From Symsagittifera roscoffensis (Eukaryota; Xenacoelomorpha; Acoela; Convolutidae): a DNA stretch of 64,000 nt. Of this stretch, positions 1-12,151 are shown one piece after another (within the stretch, counting starts at the first letter, position 1; every line of letters starts with the position of its first letter). Both the position numbers and the translations under genes were made by a program. The stretch covers positions 16,001,840-16,065,839 of the forward strand of contig NC_087070.1 in NCBI RefSeq assembly GCF_963678635.1, read 5' to 3'. The notes below the pieces were generated by a model. The model saw only the letters and a program-made list of their open reading frames with translations. It was not told the origin of the DNA and searched no databases.

Positions 1-539
1 AATTGGAGAAGTAGCCCATCTGTCCGGGTTAATGACAGGTCAAGAGTACGTCGAACTTCATTTGCATCAATTGCGTGTTTTTGCATTGTTAACTCCACTG
101 AATCCTTATTAACCCTCACTGGGTCATTGTTATTCCCCCAGCCGCCCTATGTCATTGTACGGAAAAGGCAAAACAATGGCTGGCCTTGATCCGCTATCGA
201 GACATCACGGGGTAGGACAAGAGTAATAAACAGATAATGGCGGGTTGATACGCCAGCACAACCTTGAAACAAGCTACTGCGCTCGGATTTTTTGCAAGGA
301 CGAGCAGTCTGGAGTCACTCGAGCTGTTGGAATCCAGACACAAACTTGTCACTGCGATAAAGTTGGAAAAAGGATCGGTAGGCTTAATTTCACCTTACGG
401 GAGCGATAAAATTTTATATTCGGAAACTCGCATAAAATATACAGGAGTTGTCATAACCAGTAAAAACTGCCTTTTTGCGTTTTGGTAATAACTTGCGTTG
501 GTGGGTTTTAAGATTTGATATACATAAGAAGTCGAAAAT
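1..539. other. No gene recognised
   Basis: This stretch is somewhat richer in G+C than the DNA that follows, and I see no convincing coding sequence, RNA gene or repeat in it. The one short open frame (264-488, plus) has no recognisable motif. It may be flanking sequence of the Copia remnant that starts near 540. Confidence 0.4.
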
Positions 540-890
540 TGTTAGATAACGAGCACCGAAATGCTTTCCAAAAAACATTTCGTAGGGTGTTTTGTCATCA
601 TTAACAGCAGATTTAAGTACAGGATTCCTTGTGTATCAGACTCAACTGCCCTAACCCAAAAAGATTGTTGTAGTTTTGATGTAAGTAAGCGAGCCCTTGA
701 ATTGTCAACATTTATTTGCCAATAGCGGTCTGCTATACCATTTTAATGAGGAGAAAAAGAACTTGTAATTTGCTGCGCAATACTACTTTTCTTGCAAAAA
801 TGTTGAAACTTGCGTAAAAAATACTCACGCCATTATCAGACCTGAGTAAAAACCCAAAAACGTTACACGGTTGGACCACCGTCTAGTAAA
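540..890 (-). pseudogene. Copia integrase remnant
   Basis: On the minus strand, broken frames read RSDNG, then NGIADRYWQ, then SFWVRAVES, then TPYEMFFGKHF. These are the successive landmarks of the Copia integrase core: the D of 'LRSDNGGE', the E of 'QNGVAER', the 'FWAEA' helix and 'TPYExW'. In this reading the glutamate of the catalytic triad appears as D (ADR instead of AER). Stops and at least one frameshift separate the motifs, so the protein is not made. Confidence 0.7.
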
Positions 891-1271
891 AGTTTGTAGC
901 TTTTCGAACGAAGCGCCTCAAGAGTCTATAAAAACACTGTTGCATAAATTGAAAAATCATCATCAAATTTTTGCGTTGCCTATAGTTGAAGGTTTTAAGA
1001 TAATTCAGACATAAATATCTTACAATCTGAACACGTAGTACATTTATTGGTTGCCATTGAACCGGAAATAACCCTGAATTTTATTGCTATAATTGCAGTT
1101 TTCTACAATTTATTTCACATGTTATACCCTTGCATGTCAATTAGAATTAGACAATGTCGACATATTCGGCTCTTTTGCACTATGATTAAACAATCCCTTT
1201 CGACAAAATAGGTCTTCTGTTATCCCACACGTATCAAAAGATTTTTGTTACAACTCATTTTTTCGCGTTGC

Positions 1272-1625
1272 TTAACATAATGTGAAACAGGTATCAATGA
1301 AATTTAAAGCTCTGCGCATACATTGCGCGCTGAAGATTAAATATGTGTAATTAGCTTTATTGCGATCGTAGAAGGGGAGGCAAACTTCTCCATCATCATG
1401 TAATCGCTGTTGCGTCCCACTCGCATTAGTAATAAACATCGAACTTTCGTCTCCTTCCAGCAAAGAAAGCGTCTTGAACATCAACTTGTCGGGAATGATA
1501 TGCATCCACAGTCTATCAAAATATCCATCGACCCATTTGAACTTGCAGTTCTTGTGTGTCTGTCCAGTTCCCCAATTGTATCGTCCTCGGTCAGGTTTAT
1601 GAATAACTGGAGCCGCAATCGACAT
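1272..1625 (-). pseudogene. Copia Gag/protease-region remnant
   Basis: This 117-codon minus-strand frame contains FITNASGTQQRLHDDGEVCLP and then a hydrophobic stretch in the position of the Copia 'LYVPxLKxNLLS' motif downstream of the aspartic protease. The equivalent region of copy 2 (13700-13924) keeps LYVPSFKYHLTTV, which makes the assignment clearer. The protease DSG triad is not recognisable. The frame is probably open by chance between disabling changes, and it has no start of its own. Confidence 0.65.
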
Positions 1626-1854
1626 AGAACTCCTATGTTATTTGTTTGAGCTCCCTCCAAGTGGCCTTTCGATAAGAGCATCCTTCATTTATTGGTCCTA
1701 TATCTGCTAGAACTGAGCTGCAGCTATGAATGAGTCGTATTCTTGTGGCAAAGCCTTGAGAATGATTGCTTTTTCAGGTTTTTGCTGATCTTTTTGTGTG
1801 CAGTTTGTAGTTTGAACAAGGTTTTCCGCTTTAATTAGAAGTTATATTATCAGT

Positions 1855-2100
1855 TCACCGTTCTCCTTGAGTTTCAAAATTTTTTGCCAATGCACAATGA
1901 TTTGGCCTGTTCGAATCTCTCCAAACATTTTCTGCAAGTATTTTCCAAATTGCGAAGCGATTCTTGTTATTCTGGGCAATAATCATGCGCAAAGTAGCAT
2001 CATTGATGTGAGTAATGATTTCCTGATACAGTTTCTTCTGAACAGCATCCCTGTTGGCTTCGCAAGTTTTTTCAGATTCTACATTTAGGTTTTCATTTTC
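1855..2100 (-). pseudogene. Copia Gag remnant
   Basis: An 82-codon open stretch on the minus strand reads as a Copia-type Gag core: a helical region with DAVQKKLYQEIITHI, then NRFAIWKILAENVW, the usual W-x-x-L pattern of UBN2/DUF4219-like Gag domains. Upstream (2200-2110) an MDSEQIKLHIF-like start is visible but separated by a stop. Downstream, at about 1790-1710, is a KAIILKALPQEYDSF segment matching the conserved 'LPxEYD' part of Copia Gag. No intact frame spans the whole. The assignment rests on family pattern recognition only. Confidence 0.65.
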
Positions 2101-2235
2101 AGTATAGGCTAGGAATCATTCACACCATACAGGAACATTTTCGGGTTTTCGGTGGAAAATGTGCAGTTTAATTTGTTCGGAGTCCATCAACATGTTGTTG
2201 CTTAGAAGCTTCAGTTGTCAATAGCATATTTTAAT

Positions 2236-4220
2236 AGTAGGTCTCGATGTTTAAAAATAAGAAAAACTTCTTATCATTTGTTTTCCATTTAATTGGGTAA
2301 AGTCAAAATCAACAACCTTTGTTTAACCGTGTTATTTAGATGTCAATTTAAAAGTTAAAAGTCATAAATCAATATTGCTTTTTTTTCGAATATAACATAT
2401 ATAATTTCGTTTAAATTTGTTTTGGTTCTAAACAACCCTGTCTAGAAATTGACCTATCGCAGACGGGTTTTTCAACATAGTCGATTATGATGGATTAGAA
2501 ATCCAGTACGTTGTCTAAATATGCCTTGATAATCGCTTATATAGACAACATGTTAGTCAACAAAATCCATTATAATCGATTTTTTTTCCGTGAAATTTCA
2601 GTGCGGGCAGGGGATCTTTTTGTAAAGAAGGTATGAGTGAGTCAAATTTTGAGGGAAAAAACATGCTAACAAATTAAAGCGTTGTTCTTGTTGGAAATTC
2701 GTAATGATGAGCGAGCTTGTGATGAGCTCTCTATTGCCCCCAAATCAGATTTAAGCATAAGTTTGTGGTGTTATCATAGATTTTACGAGAGGATGGTTAT
2801 GGCGACAGAATGTGCTGGTAACTCGCAACTAAAATGCCGAATTTGTTTTACAATTGGACCTTGTGTAGAAAAATTTAAGAAGTCAGAGGTGGGAAATTTC
2901 CCCGAAAAAAAAACCCTGTAAATTTATCATTTATTGGGGTGGTGGTGTCCTACTTTAATCTTAAAGTGAAAAAAAGTTCTGACTAATTAAAGCCAGGATT
3001 TCAGTCCCCACTTTATTTTTTTTCCTCACTTATTATCCATAAGTCTTCTGTCATGTAACTTTAACTAGATACTGGGGGGTTTATCCACTTCATTCGGAGG
3101 ATAAGGTTGCTATGATAATTTTAGAAAAAGTTTCATGAACCAAATGGGTCTCTAGTGCAGCCTACCCCCTACTTGCAGTTTTTTTTGAAAATGAAAAACG
3201 TTTGTTCATGATTTGGTCAGTCATTGTCATGAAAATTTGTCATTTGTGATAATTGTTGTTCTAAGTGTCAATGATATTAGATAGAAATAGAAATTATTGA
3301 ATGAAAAAGAGCCTTTTTGGAACTGCTTTTGGATGTGAAATGTAGTAATGCAGATACAATTCTTGTTCAGAATCGGCTCGCAACTCACATAAGTGGCAAA
3401 TTGTACTGGAGTTGAGAGGTCCATCATCGAGTTGTTCATTCTCCGGTTGCACTTTGCTTCTCTACGTTTAATTTTTTCGAAATTATTGGCCTTCTACCGA
3501 CTCTTTTTACAAAATTGTGAAAAAAACCGAGTGGAAAACCACAAAGTTGTCAAAATTTCGTACAAAAATGAGTTTGGAAGTGCTTTACTTTGAGCAGTTG
3601 GAGATTTAAAAAATATTTACCATCTGTGTCCAATTGAATGGTATTTTTTTGTTGTCCTGTTCTTGAAAAGTGCAACAGGCGTTGTTATCTTGTGTCAGGT
3701 TTGAAATGCTGGTAGAAATGCTAATGTTGCTCCGGTTAGACAGAAGCTCTGACAGCTGTTGTTGCCCATAGTTGTTGGACTGGATGCCAATTTTCAGCCT
3801 TACCGAGACACTTCTCTGTGAATAGTTTTTCCTTACCCAACCAGTCACTTTGGCCCCTTTTTAAACTTCTTTCACGGAAACTTAATTTACGGATGATATA
3901 TTGAAACAAGACTGCTGCATCAGGGCAAAATCCAATCAGTCCTCATGCCTCTTATGTTCCAAAGAATAAGTCATCTTTTTAAGAAATTGAAAAATTGAAA
4001 ACAAGGTGGTTTCTTATATCTTTTTTTTTTACAAAATATTCCACTCGCATGATATGTAAAGTACAAATGAAGTAGTTAGCTTCTAGCTGCGTATAAATAA
4101 ATTCAAATAGCTGCTATTTTCCAGTCTTGCACCCCTTCGTAAAATTAAAATATCAAGTTGTTCAAAAATGGCACCTTGAATGTAAGAAAAGTTGTAAAAA
4201 TCTGTTCACATTATCACGCC
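2236..4220. other. No gene recognised
   Basis: AT-rich sequence with only short chance frames. It contains a degenerate block of GATTATAATC-like units around 2480-2585. The right edge (about 4120-4320) resembles the 30637-30853 MITE. Confidence 0.4.
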
Positions 4221-5042
4221 GACATGTTTTAATGCTGCTGAGGCTATCAAATGTCTTTTTAAAGAGTCTTTTGTCACTCGAGTTTCAGTAAAAATCAATG
4301 GGGAAGCTGAAAAAGTGCCCAAATAGCCGCTCACGTGAAATTAATTGCGCGTTAAGTATTGTGTCATATCCATCAAACTGACTATTGTCGTCTTTCAATG
4401 CTAAATTGTCATTTTTCAACTTGCACAAAAATATGAATTTTTGTGCTCGATGTTGTTTATTCTTCGAAAACTTTTGACGTTTTAACAAGTCAATTTAAAA
4501 AAAAAGTTTTTGTATTTTAAGATATCGCCATTTTGTCTCATTTGGGACAATTAACGCGCAATAATTTTTGCGTGATCAGCAATTAAAGCGTGAGCGGCGG
4601 TTTTGGCCGGATCAAAAGTCATTTTAAGATATGTCAAGTGACATGTTTTAATGCTGATGAGGCTATCAAGTGTCTTTTTAAAGAGACTTTTGTCACTCGA
4701 GATTCAGTAAAAATCAATGGGGGAAGCTGGAAAAGAGCCCAAATAGCCGCTCACGTGAAATTAATTGCGCGTTAACTATTGTGCCATATCAATCAAACTG
4801 ACAATTGTCTTCTTTCAATCTAATTTGCCATTTTCAACTTGCAGAAAAAATTGGATTTTGTGCTCGATGTTGTTTATTCTTCAAAAAACTTTTGACGTTT
4901 TAACAAGTCAATTTTAAAAAAGTTTTTGTATTTTAAGATATCGCCATATTGTGTAATTTGGGACAATTAACGCGCAATAATTTTGCGTGATCAGCAATTA
5001 AAGCGTGAGCGGCGGCTTAGGCCGGATCAAAAATCATTCCAA
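4221..5042 (+). repeat. 419-bp tandem duplication
   Basis: Two copies of one unit lie head to tail: the block beginning GACATGTTTTAATGCTG is at 4221 and again at 4640, and similarity continues through CTCACGTGAAATTAATTGCG to the GCCGGATCAAAA block near 4607 and 5026. The copies differ by scattered substitutions and small indels, so the duplication is not very recent. The unit has a CGCGCAATAA/TTAATTGCGCG inverted motif and no coding capacity. Related sequence occurs at about 30637-30853. Confidence 0.9.
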
Positions 5043-7273
5043 GATTTAATACCTTGCTAGTGTTAATACCTTGCTAGACACTAATAAGACTACTCCTATA
5101 TCAGCGCGAAGCCCTGAAAATTTCGACTGCGCTTACGACCGGTGGCAAAACTTAATTACGGCCGTTGAATTATTGCGCTCACGGCCGTTGAATAAATGAC
5201 AAAATTATTGAAAAAAGTAAATAAATTTTTTTTCCTTTCCCCACACGCTATAAAAGTACTGAAGGTGTGCTTAGCATCGCCAATTGTGTTATTAGAAATA
5301 ATTTGATCAATTCAATTTGAAAAGCCTTATTTTGCCTCTTGCGCGTGTTATAAAAGCGCAATATATATCGCACGTTAATTTTCCCAAGTTGATTTTTGTT
5401 AGCAGCAATTTTCAAAAAATTGTATCTGTACAAAAAAAGCTCACACGTAAAATATCTGAACAAGTTTAGGCTCAGGAAAACAGTATCTCTCTGAGGATTA
5501 AAACAATTACCGTTAAAAACGCTTAGGTGACAAATCAAAAATTGACTGAATTAATAACGACACAAAGCATAAACAAAGACTGTTTGTATATCGGGGCGAA
5601 GCCGATTTAGAAGTTTTTGAAGTTTTTATTGCAAATTTCTGGCAAGGACGGTTACTGTAACCTTTATGAGGCAGTCGGAACTTTAATTCAAGTTTTTGTC
5701 TCCATATATCAGTCTTGTTGAATTTTGCGTTTAATTCACTGCAAGTGACTTGTAATCGGTAACAAGACTTTTTTCCCGCAAATTCTCAAAAATTCAAATC
5801 ATTACTTTTTGCTTATTGTGGCATAGTAATAAAGAGTTTCATATATAAATATTTCAAAAATTGACTTTTTGGATTCATGGTTTTCGTGCTAATTTTTGTC
5901 GGCCGAGTTTCCGTTTTTCCAAATGCAATTGTCATTATCTGGTAGGTTTTTCAAGTGGCCTTTTTAAGGCTGGTATTTATCCTAATTTTGATTCAAACTG
6001 ATTGAAAGTTCCCAAAGGATTTGGGTCGAAAAAATTGCACTTGAAAAAGTTTTATATCATGAATATTTATGTCAATAGTTTCGTTTTTGCCTGACAAAAG
6101 TCTACCCAAGCCTTTTCGCCTTAGCTGCCGCTGGATCATTCTAAAGCTGTTGATGATCATCGTCCGAGAAAAAAGTTTGAATTTTTATACTTTTTCTAGT
6201 TAATTTTTCAGCTTAATTTTTTTTCGTAACAAAGACTTCTGACTTTTTTCAATACTTTATGATGCAATATTTTAGTTTTATCAAAAGTGCTGCAAAGCTC
6301 CGCTTCGCCCCTGTGTTTATAATTGCCCTTGTTGCTAAAATTATGGCCGCATTACGCAATTAAGATCACATTTGTTGTCCTTTCAAACAACTTCGTAAAC
6401 TTAATGGTTTCAATGAAACTGTAAATTTACATTTTTGTGCAAAAATGGCGTGTAGTGGGGAAATGGTAGAGCAGAAGTTTTTTCGCAAGGAATTTATATT
6501 AGGGGAAGAGAAAAAAAGTACCGCGAAAGCCAAATAAAGCCAACTTCTACTAAAACATATTTTTTGTCTTTTGTACGAAAAGGGTAAAGAAAACTTTCCT
6601 GTGAGCTTTCTCCTCCATCCATGCTCGGAATCGGACTCAAATTCAAATTAGAAGGCTGGACAAGTTGAGTTCTTTGTTGCACATACACTTGGCTCTCTGG
6701 AGTTGCATTGAATGTTTTTGTCTCAGCAATGCAGTTTTCAACTCAAAATTGATAACAACTAATTCAAAAGTTTGAAATGCTACATTGATTACAAATTATA
6801 TCACGACTGTTTGTATCAGGTTCAATCTTGGACTGATTTTTTTGGAGCAACTTAATGGTTAACTGATATAATTTTTAGTCTGCTCCGATTGATATAATGC
6901 GCCCGCCCCCTACGTTTCGATAGGATAAAATATATTACGCAAGAGAATTTTAAAATTTGAATTGAAGCAGCTAAAGAATCCAGAGTGAACCCCCCCCCCC
7001 CCCATAAATTAAGAAAGAAAATTAGCATGTGAAATTTTTTTTCAATTTGAATCTTGGACATTCATTATATTTAAGATGGTATGAAAATAATCACATTCAT
7101 CAACAAAAAAAAACAATGAGATTGCTTGAATCAAAACAAATTTTTGAAAATCTGACAGTCCTTCAACCTGGATTAAAAATTTTTGATTTAAAAGATGAAT
7201 TAAAATTGCTCAATTAACGGATGTAATTTTTTTGTATTCCTCAACACGCTAGTTCAAATACGAAGTGTTGTAA
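5043..7273. other. No gene recognised; dispersed repeat fragments
   Basis: Only short frames occur. A dispersed repeat with the core GAAGCCCTGAA-n-TTCGACTGC is seen at about 5080-5140 and again near 48450-48500 and 55865-55910. The CGCG-n-ATATATCGC-n-GTTAATT motif near 5345-5390 also recurs at about 48720-48760. A poly-C run lies at about 6990-7002. Confidence 0.4.
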
Positions 7274-7651
7274 TGAGTTATATCCTTTTGGGTATACTCA
7301 TAGAGTAATTTCGGATAGGGTACACAGTCTGCTCGTCACGCTATCTTATTTTCGGCCGGATAGATTCGTGCAACTTCTTAGTCTAATACCGATCCTAACC
7401 TAACTCTTATCTTTCCTAGTGTCAATAGATCTAGTGTACACTGGTTTATGCGAGTTAGTTCCACAATGAGAACAACTGTATTCTAAGCTTAATTCAAATT
7501 GTTCTGGTGTTGAAACTACAAGTAGTTTCAACACTTACAAAAAAGCGGGTTGTTAGTTTGATGGAGTATGATTGGTTAGTATTCAATATTTTATAGAGAT
7601 AAAATATCAGAATAATATCCAATAATAAATTCTAGTTTAGATCTGGTTCCA
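7274..7651 (-). repeat. Family-L LTR, partial solo copy
   Basis: The sequence matches the LTR at 57386-57812 in the same orientation. It starts at the TGAGTTA terminus and carries the shared block GGATAGATTCGTGCAACTTC, the 13-bp-arm hairpin at 7507-7534, and the TGATTGGTTAGTATT block. It stops at GGTTCCA, where other copies continue for about 25 bp to the inner LTR end, so the inner end is truncated. By comparison with the gene-bearing copy, its transcription sense is the minus strand. No matching internal sequence follows it. Confidence 0.8.
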
Positions 7652-8244
7652 ATAATTTGCAATTTGTAACGATTTAAAGGGAGGAATTTGTTTACGTCAT
7701 TTCAGTTTAAGTTTTTTAGTTTGACGCTTCAGTTTTAAGGCGCGTTATTTTAAATTGCGCGTTATTTATCCATATCTGAATTTAAAGTATTAAAGCGGTC
7801 CTAAATACACAGCAGAACTTTTCAATGATTGACCGGTCGCGTATTTATTCTGACCCATCGATGTTACGTTTCAGGAAAAAAAGATGGTAAACCAGTTAAC
7901 AAAAAGCTTTCATCTTAAAACGCGCAAAATTAAAAATACGGTATAGTTTTGTTTCGATATTTTTTTAAGTTAATAGAAACCCATTATTTTGAGTTTAAAG
8001 TTCTTAATTTGTAAGAAATAATTGCTTGCCCAATTCCGGACGTAGCTACAACAGATGCTACTTTTACAGTTGTTTGTGTGTGCCTTCCTGATTACGATCG
8101 TAATATGACAGATTCGACTACGACGCCTTTTCAGTAGTTGATGATTGTAGGCTAGTATTGTCGATAACTAATGCAAGCTCCGCAGTCTTTGATTGATACT
8201 CAGCCGATGTGTGCCAGTTTACCCGTCCCGTTTGTTAAGTTTGA
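7652..8244. other. No gene recognised
   Basis: No coding sequence or repeat that I can identify lies between the partial family-L LTR and the Copia LTR fragment. Confidence 0.35.
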
Positions 8245-8425
8245 TTATTTAAGGAACTCAACTGTTATTTGTAAGATGAAGCAAATTTCAAACGCTAAGT
8301 TTCGGTTTTTCGGAACTATCTTATCTCAAAATTTTCTGTTGCTAAGTCTTAGCTCTAGCAGAGGACGCACGAAGATAAGCTCAAATTTCTTGCCATAACA
8401 ATCGTTTTCAGTGACCTTGGTACAG
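8245..8425 (-). repeat. Copia LTR/5'-leader fragment
   Basis: This region aligns with 14370-14555, the sequence immediately upstream (in minus sense) of Gag in Copia copy 2. Shared blocks are AAGGAACTCAACTGTTA, TAGCTCTAG/GAGCTCTAG and AACAATCG-n-TCAGTGAC. With no coding remnants beside it, it is best read as a solo LTR or LTR fragment. Confidence 0.6.
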
Positions 8426-8688
8426 TTTTTTTGTGGTGTTCTGTCCAGCGTTTTGTGTTCTCCTTTTGTTCTCGTACCCTTGTCCTCGTACTCAAACCTG
8501 ATCTGCCAGTTTTTACCACTCCTTCAGTGACATGCTTTGGAAACAAAAAACTAAATTTTCCTGCTTTGTGTTTCTACCCACGTTCCTTGATTTCGCTGGT
8601 CTCTGCCTTTTGCTTGTCTTTTTTGGCGTTAACTGGCACTCTCTTCAAGTATGTCAACTGAGTTTTTGATTTTTCCTTTTTGAAACCT
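8426..8688. other. Unclassified 263 bp
   Basis: T-rich sequence between the Copia LTR fragment and the first family-L tandem unit. Chance open frames occur on both strands. I recognise no family. Confidence 0.3.
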
Positions 8689-11376
8689 GATCCAAACTGT
8701 ATATTATTATTGGTTATAAATTAGATATTTTATCCCTAAAAAATATTAAAGACTAACCAATCATACTCCATCTCACTAACAACCCATTTATTTGTAAGTG
8801 CTGAAACTACTTGTAGTTTCAGCACCAGAGCATTCTGAATTTAACTTACAGCTTAGTTCCCTTTTCCATCTTCGCTGATAACATTTCAAACTAATAATAA
8901 CAAGTTTCAAACTTTCTTTTAACCCGGTTGGAAAGGAATTGTATAATAATCCCAACTAACCAACGCAGCTTACTAAACACCATGAAACACAAACTAACAG
9001 CATGACTAAGAAAAGAAAACCCACAGTACCCAACTGGATTAAACCAGCTTAAAGAACCGATAATTTATTCTTTTGAAGAATATTGATATGTCTAAAAAAA
9101 GAAAGCATAAAACACCAAAAAATCGAAAGACAAAAAACCCAAACCAAACAATTTGATTTTTCAGAAAAGGACACAACTAAAACAACAAAAGGAAAAAACC
9201 AGAAACAAACACGACACAAAAGGTTAACACAAAATAGGACCCCATAAAAAACCAGCATGAAATCATACCCTCACTCCTGGCTTAACCCAACAGAAGAGGA
9301 CAAAGTCCTGAGCATGCTTAATAGCCGGCCTAACCCACCGTGCTAGAATCCACGCTTTGTGACACACTCCTTATTTTTGACAAGAGGTACTCAAGTGTGA
9401 GTAACTCTTTTAAAACAACTGAACTAAAAAAAACTTTTGCGATAAAAACTAATAAAAAACCATAACTAAAAGAAGGACTAACTAAACAATTATTTATGTA
9501 AAATATATATTGGAGTAATATAGATCATACACAATCACGAAGACGAGCATCAAGCAGCTAAGACGACCTCATCACAAATAACCTACAGAATGACTGAACG
9601 CAACCGATATGCCGCTCACAACCAGAACTCAAAGGACTTAAAGTACTACTTGACTCCGAAGCAAAGGACTTCATTGAAACATACCAATGACCACCTCGAT
9701 GTTCAAGTATACGTACAGATCCGAGTTACAGGGCATTCCCTCCAAACTCGAGCTTCACGCCATTCCCAATTCAGATCGAAACATAGTTCTCCACACCAAT
9801 CAAGAACAGACGATCATAACAAACCATCTTGAAATCAGATTGATTTTGTTAACGATCTTAGTCATCATTGAAGGACAAGATGAAATCTACTATTCCAGTT
9901 TCCTGGAGCTTCCGCCTCCAAGAATGGACTAGAAATGATGCTCGCGAAACACGAACGATCAATCATCCATACTCCACTACAGAAAAAAAGTCAAAGAAAC
10001 AAAAACTCTGTAAACCCCGGATGGGTGGAACTTGATCCAAACTGTATATTATTATTGGTTTTAAATTAGATATTTTATCCATAAAAAATATTAAAGACCA
10101 ACCAATCATACTCCATCTAACTAACAATCCATTTATTTGTAAGTGCTGAAACTATTTGTAGTTTCAGCACAAGAGCATTCTGAATTTAACTTACAGCTTA
10201 GTTCCTTTTTCCATCTTCGCTGATAATAACTCAGTCTAATAATAACAAGTTTCAAACTTTCTTTTAACCCGGTTGGAAAGGAATTGTATAATAATGCCAA
10301 CTAACCAACGCAGCTTACTAAACACCATGAAACACAAACTAACAGCATGACTAAGAAAAGAAACCCCACAGTACCCAACTGGAATAAACCAGCTTGGAGA
10401 ACCGATAGTTTATTCTTTTGAAGAGTTTTGATATGTCTAAAAAAGAAAGCATAAAACACCAAAAAATCGAAGGACAAAAACACAAACCAAACAATTTGAT
10501 TTTTGAGAAAAGGACACAACTAAAACAACAAAAGGAAAAAACCAGAAACAAACACGACACAAAAGGTTAACACAAAATAGGACCCCATAAAAAACCAGCA
10601 TGAAATCATACCCTCACTCCTGGCCTAACCCAACAGAAGAGGACAAAGTCCTGAGCATGCTTAATAGCCGGCCTAACCCACCGTGCTAGAATCCACGCTT
10701 TGTGACACACTCCTTATTTTTGACAAAAAGTACTCAAGTGTGAGAAACTTTTTTAAAAATACCTGAACTAAAAAAAACTTTTGCGATAAAAACTAATAAA
10801 AAACCATAACTAAAAGAAGGACTAACTAAACAATTATTTATGTAAAATATATATTGGAGTAATATAGATCATACACAATCACGAAGACGAGCATCAAGCA
10901 GCTAAGACGACCTCATCACGAATAACCTACAGAATGACTGAACACAAGCGATATGCCGCTCACAACCAGAACTCAAAGGATTTAAAGTACGACTTGACTC
11001 CGAAGCAAAGGACTTCATTGAAACATACCAATGATCACCTCGATGTTCAAGTATACGTACAGATCCGAGTTACAGGACATTCCCTCCAAACTCGAGCTTC
11101 ACGCCATTCCCAATTCAGATCGAATTATAGTTCTCCACACAAATCAAGAACAGACGATCATAACAAACCATCTTGAATTCAGATTGATTTTGTTAACGAT
11201 CTTTGTCATCATTGAAGGACAAGATGAAATCTACTATTCCAGTTTCCTGGAGCTTCCTCCTCCAAGAATGGAATAAAAATGATGCTCGCGAAACACGAAC
11301 GATCAATCATCCATACTCTACTACAAAAAAAAGTCAAAGCAACAAAAACTCTGTAAACCCCGGATGGGTGGAACCT
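8689..11376 (+). repeat. Two 1.34-kb tandem units of family-L 3' non-coding DNA plus partial LTR
   Basis: GATCCAAACT occurs at 8689, 10034 and 11377, giving periods of 1345 and 1343 bp. Each unit holds an LTR segment (CCAAT block, hairpin, up to CTTAGTTCCCTTTT), then about 1.1 kb matching the reverse complement of 57813-58920, then the inner LTR start TGTAAACCCCGG. At CTTAGTTCC(C)TTTT|CCATCTTCGC the LTR part jumps straight into 3' non-coding sequence, and the same junction occurs in both units. This implies one rearrangement followed by tandem duplication. The units are about 95% alike by eye. None of the three ORFs of the 59-64 kb element is present. Confidence 0.85.
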
Positions 11377-11744
11377 GATCCAAACTTTATATTTTTATTG
11401 GTTATAAACTAGATATTTTATGGCTAAAAAATATTGAAGACTAACCAATCATACTCCATCTAACTAACAACCCATTATTTGTAAATGCTGAAACTACTTG
11501 TAGTTTCAGCACCAGAGCATTCTGAATTTAACTTACAGCTTAGTTCCCTTTTCTAAGAGACCAATTCGTAACAAACCAGTTTACTCTAGATCTATTGAGA
11601 CTTAGAGATATAAGAGTAAGATTAAGATCGGTATTAGACTAAGAAGTTGCACGAATCTATCCGGCCGAAAATAAGATAGCGTGACGAGCAGACGGTGTAC
11701 CTTATCTAAAATTACTCTATGAGTTATTCACCCGTCCCAACTCA
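11352..11744 (+). repeat. Family-L LTR, complete copy
   Basis: A 393-bp repeat starting TGTAAACCCCGG and ending AACTCA, in the TG...CA form of LTRs. In this orientation (the inferred transcription sense) it contains AACCAATCAT, the hairpin at 11486-11511, a TATAAGAGTAAG promoter-like box near 11612, and the conserved block GAAGTTGCACGAATCTATCC. It closes the tandem-unit array as the 3' LTR would. The distal end is an imperfect palindrome (GAGTTAttcacccgtcccAACTC). It matches 57386-57812 (minus) along its whole length apart from indels. Confidence 0.85.
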
Positions 11745-12150
11745 TTTTTACCTTCTTTTTTCTTGAATTTTGGTTTTTCCTCCATTTTTTTTCAGTATGT
11801 GTTCCAGTTGAAGGCCCAGTTCAGTCAATACTCTTACTCAGTTTCTTTCGAAGATAGATTTGACTGAAATTTCTGGCAACAATGACTCGGGTATTTTATC
11901 TACGCCTCTCGTGGCTGCGATTGCAGTAGTGTTTAAATATTTTCCTCCTCGCTCTTCTCTGTTTTCGACGTCTCTGTCCTCTGGTGCTTATTAATTTATT
12001 TTAGCGATGCAGTTTTTGACTTGAGCTTTGTTTTGGCTCCACTGGTAAGTTGCTCCGCGTGTGGTTTTTATCGTAGACTCAGTTTCCGATGACACCTTAC
12101 CAGACCCGGAATACAATTTTTGTACGTCGTTCTGCTATCAAGAGTCAAGA
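11745..12150. other. No gene recognised
   Basis: About 400 bp between the family-L LTR and the Copia remnant. If Copia copy 2 were complete, its reverse transcriptase would lie here in minus sense, but I find no RT motif. Confidence 0.35.
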
Positions 12151-12151
12151 G

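Larger units (their letters stand above)
540..2235 (-). mobile_element. Decayed Copia-type LTR retrotransposon, copy 1 (gag to integrase)
   Basis: Read on the minus strand, the pieces follow Copia order: Gag (about 2200-1690), the Gag/protease junction (1625-1272), then the end of the integrase core (about 890-540). A second copy with the same pieces in the same order and orientation lies at about 12150-14360, and the two align over several hundred bases. For example, the shared stretch rich in CATACAGGAA is at about 2128 here and about 14262 there. Frames are broken by many stops and indels. I see no reverse transcriptase or RNase H, and no LTR for this copy. It is an old inactive fragment. 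Confidence 0.75.

Noticed and set aside
9590-11276. Pairs of overlapping 80-81-codon plus-strand frames repeated in the two tandem units (MTERNRYAAHNQNSK and MTTSMFKYTYRSEL types)
   Set aside because: Both frames are interrupted by stops in the homologous part of the 57.8-58.9 kb copy, and both overlapping frames are open at once. Conservation is explained by recent duplication.
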